Shown here one piece after another: positions 7,533 through 15,434 of a stretch of 53,554 bases of DNA. How positions within the stretch are numbered: position 1 is the stretch's first letter; every line of letters begins with the position of its first letter. The stretch spans positions 1-53,554 of the forward strand of contig CAMAVB010000017.1 in NCBI GenBank assembly GCA_945861465.1, written 5' to 3'. The position numbers and the translations under genes were made by a program. The notes beneath the pieces were generated by a model. That model did no database searches and had not been told where the DNA came from. It saw nothing but the letters and a program-made list of their open reading frames with translations. The stretch is from Candidatus Kuenenia stuttgartensis. GTDB taxonomy: Bacteria; Planctomycetota; Planctomycetia; Planctomycetales; Planctomycetaceae.

Positions 7533-8729
7533 GTGTATCATGACTATTTCACCCTTACTCCTCGGGGAAAGGACGGTTATCGAATCTGCACGCGATGTAC
7601 TGTGGACACGACCGTGCCGGGTGCCACGTTCGACAGCGATGGCGTCTGTAATTTTTGTCACCTGCATTCGAAGTTGGAACAGCAGTTCCCGCTCAACGCG
7701 ACAGGCGAGGTGAGAAAGCAGCAATGGCTGGATGAGATTCGAAGAATAGGCCGGAACACGGAGTTCGATTGTATTCTCGGGGTAAGCGGTGGCCGAGATT
7801 CAATGTATACGCTCTGGCTGGCGGTGAAAGAATGGGGCCTTCGTCCTTTGGCCGTTCACTTTAACGACGGATTCGGAAATCCGACCGCTGGCGAAAACAT
7901 GTATAAGGCCGCCTCCAAACTTGGTGTGACGCTCCGCACTGTGACTTCTGATTGGCGGGAGTCCAAAGATATTAAGCTCTCGTTGCTGAAAGCAGGCGTT
8001 CCGGATCTGGAGGTGGGTACTGACATCGGAATCGCGACTGCACTTTACAGTATGGCTGTTCGAAACAACCTGCGGAGTGTGATCGTCGGGCAGTCGTTTC
8101 GAACAGAGGGGATTGCTCCCCTTTCATGGAATTACCTGGATGGCAAGTACTTGTCTGAAATCCACAGGAAATTCGGAACGGTAGAACTGAGACCGTGGAA
8201 AGCGGAAGATCCGGGGTTTCGCCTTGGCCTTCGGCAGATCTTCGACTATACCGTACGCCGACGAATACGGACTTATCCACTTCTTTATTTGACTAATTAC
8301 AACCGCGCAGAGGCGGAGAAAATCATTAAGCGTGACCTGGACTGGGTGTATCCAGGGGCACACTATTTCGACGATCTCTTTCAGAGCCTGATGCACTGGT
8401 ATCACCGTACAAAGTTCGGCTTTGACCGCAGAACGTACAATTATGCTGCTCTGGTTCGCGATGGGCAAATGCTCCGTGAAGACGCAATCAGGAATTTGGA
8501 AACGCCTTACTGCATTGAGGACCCAAAGGTGATCGAACTCTGCGTCAGGCGGCTAGGGCTGTCTCAGGATGATTTTGCAGAATTAATGAAAGTACCGGCG
8601 ATGAATTTTCGCGATTATCCAAATAGTTATAGCTTAATCCGTAAGCTTCGACCTGCGATCTGGTTGTTGAGCAGGCTGAATCTGGTTCCCGCGACGGCCT
8701 ACGATAAATATTTTCACGCAGGTCTGTAG
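7533..8729 (+). CDS. N-acetyl sugar amidotransferase (WbpG/PseA-like PP-loop ATPase)
   Basis: This 398-residue PP-loop enzyme has the adenylating loop SGGRDS at residues 85-90, preceded by ICTRC (Cys19/Cys22) and CNFC (Cys39/Cys42), probably a zinc site. This arrangement fits the WbpG/PseA group, which turns a sugar carboxylate into an amide or amidine using ATP and ammonia. The start is GTG 7533 with AGGGG upstream. In Pseudomonas O-antigen clusters WbpG works with HisH- and HisF-like partners; here the immediate neighbour is a nitrilase-family amidase instead. The final product is probably a carboxamide- or amidine-bearing amino sugar, by analogy only. Confidence 0.88.
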   Translation: MYHDYFTLTPRGKDGYRICTRCTVDTTVPGATFDSDGVCNFCHLHSKLEQQFPLNATGEVRKQQWLDEIRRIGRNTEFDCILGVSGGRDSMYTLWLAVKEWGLRPLAVHFNDGFGNPTAGENMYKAASKLGVTLRTVTSDWRESKDIKLSLLKAGVPDLEVGTDIGIATALYSMAVRNNLRSVIVGQSFRTEGIAPLSWNYLDGKYLSEIHRKFGTVELRPWKAEDPGFRLGLRQIFDYTVRRRIRTYPLLYLTNYNRAEAEKIIKRDLDWVYPGAHYFDDLFQSLMHWYHRTKFGFDRRTYNYAALVRDGQMLREDAIRNLETPYCIEDPKVIELCVRRLGLSQDDFAELMKVPAMNFRDYPNSYSLIRKLRPAIWLLSRLNLVPATAYDKYFHAGL

Positions 8730-8763
8730 TTCATCGATATCACCCACGGGAGTTGACCGCCAA

Positions 8764-9777
8764 ATGATCCGTGTTGCGCTCGTCGGAGCTGGCTATTGGG
8801 GCCCCAACCTGATCCGAAACTTTTTTGTCTGCCCTGATACCACCCTTGTGGCGGTGTGCGACATGGACCGTGCTCGACTTGACAAGGTGCTGGCCGGTTA
8901 TCCCGGCGTGGACGCCGAAGACAGCTTCGCCGCACTCGTGAGGCGAGACGACGTTGACGCACTGGTCATTGCGACACCTGTGGGGAGTCACGCGCCACTG
9001 GCGCTCGCCGGGCTGCGGGCGGGAAAGCACGTGCTGGTTGAAAAGCCAATGGCGGCGTCAGTACGTGAGGCGGAGGCGATGGTTGCCGCCGCCAGGGAGG
9101 CGGGACGCGTGCTGATGGTCGATCACACTTTCGTTTACAGCGGCCCTGTCCGGAAGATCAAGGAGATCGTTGATTCCGGTGAGTTGGGCGATATCTATTA
9201 TGTTGACAGCGTCCGCATCAACCTGGGTCTGTTCCAGCATGATGTCAATGTGGTCTGGGACCTTGCTCCTCACGACCTTTCAATCGTGGACTACCTGATT
9301 GGACGACTGCCCAGGAGTCTGTCTGCATTCGGCACATGTCACACTGACGCTGCCAGCGGGATTGAAGATGTGGCGTATCTGAATCTCGATTTTGGCGATG
9401 GCTTGTTGGCGTCTTTTCACGTCAACTGGCTCAGCCCTGTCAAAATCCGCAGTTTTCTTATCGGTGGCAGCCGGAAGGGGCTCGTCTACAACGACCTTTC
9501 TCCGGACGAGAAAATCAAAGTCTACGATCGCGGGATCACATTCGCTGACGACGCCGAGTCAAGGCATGGTGTGATGATCGGTTATCGAACGGGCGACGTG
9601 TGGTCTCCGCGAATCCAGGGCCATGAGCCACTTCAGGCGATGGTTCGCCACTTTGCCGAGTGCATCCGCGACGGCATAACTCCCTTGACCGATGGCGACG
9701 CCGGTTTGAGAATTGTGCGGATTCTGGAAGCTGCACAGCGAAGCATCAAGGCCCAGGGCGGCAGGATCACGCTTTGA
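8764..9777 (+). CDS. Gfo/Idh/MocA oxidoreductase (WbpB/WlbA-like nucleotide-sugar 3-dehydrogenase candidate)
   Basis: This 337-residue NAD(P)-dependent dehydrogenase has the Rossmann motif GAGYWGPN (from residue 8), the EKPM motif with its conserved Lys, and the DLAPHDLSIVDYL segment with the expected catalytic His. In O-antigen clusters enzymes of this type (WbpB, WlbA) oxidise C3 of a UDP-N-acetyl-hexuronate so an aminotransferase can install a 3-amino group. The aminotransferase at 3603 and the acetyltransferase at 9818 would supply the next steps. GGGAG lies 11 bases before the ATG. The 34-base gap to the previous gene keeps it in the same probable operon. The exact sugar is inferred. Confidence 0.88.
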   Translation: MIRVALVGAGYWGPNLIRNFFVCPDTTLVAVCDMDRARLDKVLAGYPGVDAEDSFAALVRRDDVDALVIATPVGSHAPLALAGLRAGKHVLVEKPMAASVREAEAMVAAAREAGRVLMVDHTFVYSGPVRKIKEIVDSGELGDIYYVDSVRINLGLFQHDVNVVWDLAPHDLSIVDYLIGRLPRSLSAFGTCHTDAASGIEDVAYLNLDFGDGLLASFHVNWLSPVKIRSFLIGGSRKGLVYNDLSPDEKIKVYDRGITFADDAESRHGVMIGYRTGDVWSPRIQGHEPLQAMVRHFAECIRDGITPLTDGDAGLRIVRILEAAQRSIKAQGGRITL

Positions 9778-9817
9778 CACAGATTCCGCAGGTTCATAGC
9801 ACGTCTGAGACTCGATT

Positions 9818-10330
9818 ATGTCTACACCAGAAAACGGTGAACGCCCTCAAGAATCAACAAAAAACGAATCCGGTCCAGTTCGCACAATCTCCATTTCGAT
9901 CCGGAATGTGCAGTTTGGCGAAGGAGTGACTGTCGTTGAACCATCGAATCTCTACGAATGCAGGATCGGCGACAACTCATTTATTGGGCCATTTGTTGAA
10001 ATTCAAAGGGGAGTGGTAATCGGCTGCCGTACCAGAATCCAGTCGCATACATTCATCTGTGAACTTGTGACCATCGGAAACGATTGCTTTATCGGACATG
10101 GTGTCATGTTTATCAACGATCTGTTCTCAGATCGTGGGCCTGCGGTGAGTGCTGCCGGCTGGAAGCAGACGACCATTGGAGATCATGTGTCGATTGGCTC
10201 AAATGCGACGATACTTCCTGTACAGATTTGTAATGATGTTGTGATTGGTGCCGGTGCTGTTGTAACAAAAGACATCAGCATTTCGGGAACCTACACTGGA
10301 AATCCGGCCAGATTGCTTCGAACTTACTGA
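9818..10330 (+). CDS. WlbB/WbpD-like N-acetyltransferase (hexapeptide)
   Basis: This 170-residue left-handed beta-helix enzyme resembles WbpD/WlbB, which acetylate the 3-amino group of UDP-2-acetamido-3-amino-hexuronates. After a polar 25-residue leader come repeats such as CRIGDNSFIGPFVEIQ, VVIGCRTRIQSH, VTIGNDCFIGHGV, TIGDHVSIGSNATI and VVIGAGAVVTKD, ending in GNPARLLRTY. Asn-Asp in MFINDLF and the His of FIGHGV are likely active-site residues. It follows the dehydrogenase by 40 bases and is the last coupled biosynthetic gene; a 394-base gap with a foldback element follows. It is placed better than the 4745 enzyme for 3-N-acetylation, by pathway order. Confidence 0.87.
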   Translation: MSTPENGERPQESTKNESGPVRTISISIRNVQFGEGVTVVEPSNLYECRIGDNSFIGPFVEIQRGVVIGCRTRIQSHTFICELVTIGNDCFIGHGVMFINDLFSDRGPAVSAAGWKQTTIGDHVSIGSNATILPVQICNDVVIGAGAVVTKDISISGTYTGNPARLLRTY

Positions 10331-10501
10331 CAGCATCTATTCCGGGATTATACCTGTTTTCAGCCGTGGCCCAAGGCAGACCGTCTTATGGTGTTAAAAC
10401 AAATAATGCAACAGCGAATGCGGCTCCACCCATGTCTCACCGCGATCACCGCCCGATCCGCTTGTACGTGTCGCACGCAAACGCAACAATTGACCGGGTA
10501 T

Positions 10502-10600
10502 GGACTGGGACAGAAATCAGTGGGGCACGATTCCATCGTGCTGGGCACGTTACAAACGTGCCCCACGTCCGGAAGACGACAGTTATTTCTGCCCCAGTCC
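10502..10600. repeat. MITE-like foldback element, copy 1
   Basis: A 99-bp element with 16-bp terminal inverted repeats (10502-10517 and 10585-10600, one mismatch). Nested inside are GTGGGGCACG/CGTGCCCCAC and two small palindromes (CACGATTCCATCGTG and CACGTTACAAACGTG). A diverged second copy lies at 16891-16985. It carries no gene. It fills part of the 10331-10724 gap, in which I see no other gene. Confidence 0.8.
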
Positions 10601-10724
10601 TGAATGCCTCGCATTCCAGACACCCGCTGAAGAATTCTTTACACCCAACTCAACGGCCCACTCCTGTCGCACTCCAGGTTTGAATTGGCCTTTGTCGCCA
10701 TGCCATAAATTGAAAGATGACCCG

Positions 10725-12332
10725 ATGGAACGAATTCACAAGGTTCTTACCTGGGTATTGACAGCTTCATTCGGGGGCTGGTTGATCGTTGCCACCAGTT
10801 CCCTGTGGCTGATGACGCTGGGGACTGATGAAGCATGGAATCTGAATGGACTCCGGAGTGCGATAGAGGCGGATACACCCGGTCTCAGCAGCGAACTCAT
10901 CCCTACCAGCGGTGGACTCTTCGCGATCGCAAATCTGATCATTCAGTATGTGGTCGGAAGTCAAGTGTGGGCTCATCGACTGTTCTCACTTTTGTGTTAT
11001 CTGGCCCTGCTCATGATCCTGGTTCGGCAGCCGTGGGGCTGCCAAAGTGGGGTTTCTTCGCCGATCTCCCGCTGGCTGCTGATCACTCCCGTGTTGGCAG
11101 TCCCGGGATCGGCCGAAATCAGCGGAATGGCGGTGGGCTCGACTTCGGCCGTGCTGCTGCTGGTCATAGTATGCGTCGTGTGGTGCCGCGTTCCTGCCCC
11201 TGGAATTGGCAGAGCAATCCTGTGCGGATGCTTGTGTGGCCTGAGCGCTGCGTCTCGCTTTGAGTTGATTCTGGCCGTTCCGGCACTGCTTTTGTTCTTG
11301 ACCATCCGACGTCGCATCCAGGCCCGCAACGGGCAGCGGTCGAACACATCCGAAGTGCCTGAGATCCTCTTCGCCGTCATTGCGGCGGCTGTTTTTATTG
11401 CAAATGTGGCTTTGATGAACGGATTTCAGATTGGCGAACAACTAGCCTATTCGACGGGTTTAGACAGCCCGCACAAATTTCTGTTTTATCCTTTACTGCT
11501 GAACAAGGTATTAGTCGCGCAGAGCTTTGTACCATTCGGAATTCTGGTCATGTTGTCGGTGCTGCCATTCTGGGCTTCGACGAACGCAGTCGCCGGTCAG
11601 CAGTCCCGGAATCTTTCACTTCTGTTGCTGACGATCGCGTGGGTCCTGGCGTGCGCCTGGTTCCTGCAGGCTCCAGTTCCCAACTTCCGATATCTGTGGC
11701 CGTCGCTGGTCTGCTTTTCTATTCCCGCAGGATTTGTGATGCGGGACTTATATGAAACGGCGACCGCCGAAAGCCAGGCCTTGCGAAAAATTGGCTGTCT
11801 GGCGATTGCCTCAGCGCTTGTGGCGGGCAGTACCGCAGGCTCGCTGCGTTCCGTGACGATGGGCGAGCAGGATTATGTGAGCTGGGAATGGTCTCGGGAG
11901 CAATGCGCGGACTGGTTTTACGGATTCCAACATGTCAAGGACCAGAATGCCGCTGCCGCGTTTGTTCGCGAACTTCCGGCTGACGCAATCGTCACATGCT
12001 TCATGTATCCCTATCCCCTGAGGTACATCACGCACCGCCCGATCCTGCGGATGAATGACTATGCGAAAGAGCAGAGCAAGCATCCAGGACGCCTGTTTCT
12101 GGTCTTAGAACCGGGCACAGGCATCTACGAACATTTGTCGCCAGGAGCCTGGCTTTGGATGGAGGAGCATTGCCAATTGCAGGCACAGTTCGGCCGGTAT
12201 TCGATTTTTGAAGTTCCGGCAGAGTCATTGCAGACTGCTCCAAATAGGTTGCACACCCTGCCGAGAGAATATTCTGGACATCCATCATCCGAAGTCTGGT
12301 TCGGTCGCACACCCGCCCCCGATGCACTGTAA
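10725..12332 (+). CDS. Polytopic glycosyltransferase, GT39/ArnT-like
   Basis: This 535-residue membrane protein has about ten hydrophobic helices and, after the first one, a short loop with TDEAWN, the acidic pair typical of the first extracytoplasmic loop of GT39/ArnT-type (GT-C) glycosyltransferases. The soluble C-terminal part (about residues 400-535) is likely extracytoplasmic. Such enzymes take a sugar from a polyprenyl-phosphate donor and transfer it to lipid, protein or glycan outside the membrane. The start ATG at 10725 begins with a charged stretch followed by helix one; the frame is open back to 10500 but runs through repeat DNA. It may accept the lipid-linked sugar made by the upstream genes. 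Confidence 0.75.
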   Translation: MERIHKVLTWVLTASFGGWLIVATSSLWLMTLGTDEAWNLNGLRSAIEADTPGLSSELIPTSGGLFAIANLIIQYVVGSQVWAHRLFSLLCYLALLMILVRQPWGCQSGVSSPISRWLLITPVLAVPGSAEISGMAVGSTSAVLLLVIVCVVWCRVPAPGIGRAILCGCLCGLSAASRFELILAVPALLLFLTIRRRIQARNGQRSNTSEVPEILFAVIAAAVFIANVALMNGFQIGEQLAYSTGLDSPHKFLFYPLLLNKVLVAQSFVPFGILVMLSVLPFWASTNAVAGQQSRNLSLLLLTIAWVLACAWFLQAPVPNFRYLWPSLVCFSIPAGFVMRDLYETATAESQALRKIGCLAIASALVAGSTAGSLRSVTMGEQDYVSWEWSREQCADWFYGFQHVKDQNAAAAFVRELPADAIVTCFMYPYPLRYITHRPILRMNDYAKEQSKHPGRLFLVLEPGTGIYEHLSPGAWLWMEEHCQLQAQFGRYSIFEVPAESLQTAPNRLHTLPREYSGHPSSEVWFGRTPAPDAL

Positions 12333-12399
12333 TTCACCGTGTTCACTTCCCGCGCTAATCCATATCGTGATTCTGTCTCCATGATCTGCAGGACCTGGC

Positions 12400-13626
12400 G
12401 TGCATATGGGTGAGTCAAACCAGCCAGACGTGCCCACGAACAATCGGGCTCCGAAGTCACTACAATGGTGGCTGTGTGTCGCGAATGCCTGCGTCGCATT
12501 GTGCTTTTACATCACCACCGCCCACCTGGGTGTCGGTCATCGAGGTGATCTGGGCCGGATGTGGATGGCCGGTCGGCTGGTGGCAGAGGGACAGGGAGAG
12601 TCTCTCTATGACCAAGTACAGCAGGAAGCCACGCTGCGCCACTATTTAGATAAAGACACCATCCAGGATCTTCATCAGAAAGGAATCGGCTGGCTGACTT
12701 ATCCACCGGTCCAGGGGATTCTGTATGCGCCACTTGGGGCAACCTCGCCCGCTGCAGCTCAATGGTGGATGGTTCAAATCAGTCTTTGCGCAGTCATCTT
12801 AGCTGCGTTCGGAATGAGTCGGGCGACCAGCGGAGTCGTTCCCGCGTCAATCGTAGTGCTGACACTGTTGTTTCAGCCCGCATTTTTTTGCAATGTGGGA
12901 TCGGGACAGAACGCCACCGTAACGCTGGCCATTGTTGTCGTTGGCTGGAGTCTGCTGCAGCGAGATCGATCAGTCCTGGCCGGAGCGGTGTTAGGCTTAT
13001 TGGCCTACAAGCCGACGTGGGGACTCGCCGTCTGCTGGATTCCCATGGTGACGGGACATCCCAGGGCGTATTTGGGAATGTTTGCATCCGGCATGTTTTT
13101 AGTGATTGCCTCCATCGCCATCTGTGGAGCACATGCCTGGGCGGAGTGGTTTGAAATCGCTCGCCAGGTGGAAGTGGGATATGCCTCGCACGGGGATTGG
13201 GTGTGGGCGAGGCGAGATTTGGTTGGCCTGGTGGAACACGGATTTGGCAAGGTTTCTTCCGTCGTGAGCTGGGGGATTTCGACATGTGTGGTTCTGTTGA
13301 CCGCGCTGGCCCTTCATCAGGGGTCAGGCAAAAGCAGCGAACGTATTCAGGGATCACTGTTGTTTTGTGGAGTCGTCCTTTCCTGTACGAAATTTATGTA
13401 CTATGACATCCTGATGGCGACTCCGGCGTTTCTGCTGGCATGGTCAGAATGGAAACAGTTGACCCGGGCACGGGCTTTCGTCTTGACTATTCTGTCCTCA
13501 CTGTTTTTCGGGGCGTTTTTATTTGCCTACGATACCTGGCCGTTGTGCCTGCCATTGGAGACGGCAGCCACTCTTGGGCTTTGGATGTGGTGCATTTGGT
13601 TACTGATGAAGCGGCAGGCTGTCTGA
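12400..13626 (+). CDS. Polytopic glycosyltransferase, GT87/DUF2029-like
   Basis: This 408-residue protein has about ten membrane helices. The first loop carries GDLGRMWMAGRLVAEGQGESLYD and a Tyr-Pro-Pro (YPPVQGILYAPL) typical of the GT87/DUF2029 GT-C family, polyprenol-phosphate-sugar dependent transferases. I chose GTG 12400 with CAGGA upstream; ATG 12406 is equally possible. It follows the GT39-like gene by 67 bases, so the two may act one after the other on the same glycan. The substrate is unknown. Confidence 0.78.
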   Translation: MHMGESNQPDVPTNNRAPKSLQWWLCVANACVALCFYITTAHLGVGHRGDLGRMWMAGRLVAEGQGESLYDQVQQEATLRHYLDKDTIQDLHQKGIGWLTYPPVQGILYAPLGATSPAAAQWWMVQISLCAVILAAFGMSRATSGVVPASIVVLTLLFQPAFFCNVGSGQNATVTLAIVVVGWSLLQRDRSVLAGAVLGLLAYKPTWGLAVCWIPMVTGHPRAYLGMFASGMFLVIASIAICGAHAWAEWFEIARQVEVGYASHGDWVWARRDLVGLVEHGFGKVSSVVSWGISTCVVLLTALALHQGSGKSSERIQGSLLFCGVVLSCTKFMYYDILMATPAFLLAWSEWKQLTRARAFVLTILSSLFFGAFLFAYDTWPLCLPLETAATLGLWMWCIWLLMKRQAV

Positions 13627-13741
13627 ATTCTGCTGTTTCGGCCGGAGCAGCTTGTTTTTTTTCAAGCAAGCACGATGATGTCGAATTCACGTGTGACCCG
13701 ATCGCTAACGTCGTGTCTGGAAAGATTGGATGGCGTAAACA

Positions 13742-15415
13742 ATGGCGGAACCCGAGCCTGAAACTAAGTCGAAGAGCGCATTCGCTGATACCCGGACAAC
13801 GATCAAGTCGCTGCTGGCAGCTGTGGGGATTGGCTTGGCGATTGGCTTTGTAGCTGCCTGCATCAAGGCTTCCCGCGAAGTCGATATGCGCGCCACTTAT
13901 TTGGGACTCGATGGATTGTGGTGGCCAATCATCACAGTGGCGCTGAGCGTCGTTGCCGCCGGAGTGACAATCGCAGTTCTCCGGCCGCGCAGGCGGACAG
14001 TGGTGGTGATTTTCGGCATTGTGGCTGTCTGCGGGGGCGTCTTTCGCTCGCTGGTCAGAATTGATAGTTTCTACGGCAATATGATCCCGCGGCTCGCTTG
14101 GCGCTGGCAGCCTTCTGCAGAATCGGAGTTCGATCGATACCGGTCATCGGTGGTGCCTGGCGAGCCACCATCAATTGATACCGCAGCGCCGGAAGTGAAG
14201 CTCACAGCAACGGAGCGTGACCATGCGGGCTTCCTCGGCCAGCACCGTGACGGAACCGTGGCGGGGGTTCGGTTGGAACCGAACTGGGTGTTGCATCCAC
14301 CCCGGGAGCTGTGGCGTCATCCGATAGGCACCGGCTGGGCTGGTTTCGCCGTCATGGACGAAGCTGCAATCACGATGGAACAGCGTGGGGACCAGGAAGC
14401 GATCGTGTGCTACAACCTGCACACCGGCACCGAACTCTGGTCTCATGAAGAAAAGGTGCGATTCGTGGATGGCCACGGTGATGGTCCGCGTACGACTCCC
14501 ACGATCTCGGATGGTAACGTCTATTGCTTCGGAGCGACGGGAGTCCTGACGTGTCTGGACGGAGTTTCTGGAAAGCGGATCTGGAGACGTGACACGCTGG
14601 AAGATCCGCAGAAATCCAATCTGGAATGGGGCATGTCTGGCTCGCCGCTGCTCGTCGCTGGGCAGGTGATTGTGACTCCCGGCGGTGGATCTGGCCGGGC
14701 TATTATGTCGTTTCGTGTGGAGGATGGATCACCTGTCTGGTCGCATGGGGACGACGCAGCCGCCTATGCGTCACCTGCGATGGTGGAGCTGGCAGGAACA
14801 CAACAATTGCTCAGTTTTAATGGCGTCGGGTTGCGTGGTTACGATGATCGTGGCCACGAGCTGTGGATTCACCCCTGGGTGACGCAGGGAGAACTACAGC
14901 GGGTCAATGTAGCGCAGCCGATCGTGGTCTCCCCCGCTGGATTCGATTCGAAATTGGCGGGATACGTCGTGGTCTCATCTGGATACGATGAGGGTGCCGC
15001 TTTGCTCAAAGTCGAACAGTCCGGCGGCCGATGGAGCGTCAGCGAAGTCTGGAAGTCCAGAAACCTAAAAGCGAAAATGTCGAATTTCGTGGTGCGCGAC
15101 CAGTTCATCTATGGGCTGGACAATGGAATCATGACCTGTTTATCGCTGCAGGACGGCAAGAAGCTCTGGAAGGGAGGCCGATACGGTCACGGACAAATAC
15201 TGCTGGTGGACGACATGGTGCTGGTGCAGGCGGAATCCGGCGAAGTGATTCTGGTCGAGGCGACTCCGGACGAACATCGTGAACTTGGCAGATTCGCAGC
15301 ACTGCCCGGCAAGACGTGGAATCATGCAGCGCTGGCCGGCAATATTCTGGTAGTTCGCAACGACGGTGAAGCGGCCGCTTATGAACTGGCTCTTCGCACC
15401 ACGCCCATGCACTGA
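13742..15415 (+). CDS. Membrane-anchored PQQ-type beta-propeller protein
   Basis: This 557-residue protein begins with three hydrophobic helices (about residues 20-110) followed by a large extracytoplasmic propeller. Repeated blades carry the PQQ/BamB-like signature, for example TGTELWSHEE, DGVSGKRIWRRD, EDGSPVWSHGDD and DGKKLWKGGRYGHG. Such propellers usually bind partners rather than PQQ, and quinoprotein catalytic residues are not apparent. Its function in planctomycetes is unknown; a scaffold or assembly role at the membrane is a guess. The ATG at 13742 lacks a clear ribosome site. It is 19 bases upstream of the symporter and probably co-transcribed with it. Confidence 0.82.
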   Translation: MAEPEPETKSKSAFADTRTTIKSLLAAVGIGLAIGFVAACIKASREVDMRATYLGLDGLWWPIITVALSVVAAGVTIAVLRPRRRTVVVIFGIVAVCGGVFRSLVRIDSFYGNMIPRLAWRWQPSAESEFDRYRSSVVPGEPPSIDTAAPEVKLTATERDHAGFLGQHRDGTVAGVRLEPNWVLHPPRELWRHPIGTGWAGFAVMDEAAITMEQRGDQEAIVCYNLHTGTELWSHEEKVRFVDGHGDGPRTTPTISDGNVYCFGATGVLTCLDGVSGKRIWRRDTLEDPQKSNLEWGMSGSPLLVAGQVIVTPGGGSGRAIMSFRVEDGSPVWSHGDDAAAYASPAMVELAGTQQLLSFNGVGLRGYDDRGHELWIHPWVTQGELQRVNVAQPIVVSPAGFDSKLAGYVVVSSGYDEGAALLKVEQSGGRWSVSEVWKSRNLKAKMSNFVVRDQFIYGLDNGIMTCLSLQDGKKLWKGGRYGHGQILLVDDMVLVQAESGEVILVEATPDEHRELGRFAALPGKTWNHAALAGNILVVRNDGEAAAYELALRTTPMH

Positions 15416-15434
15416 AGATACGGAATGATCAAAA

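Noticed and set aside
10366-10683. Overlapping frames in the gap before the GT39-like gene
   Set aside because: They run through the MITE-like element and lack ribosome sites; conserved protein sequence begins only at 10725.
13650-13675. GCTTGTTTTTTTTCAAGC as a terminator after the GT87-like gene
   Set aside because: The T-run is in the loop instead of after the stem, and the stem is only 5 bp.
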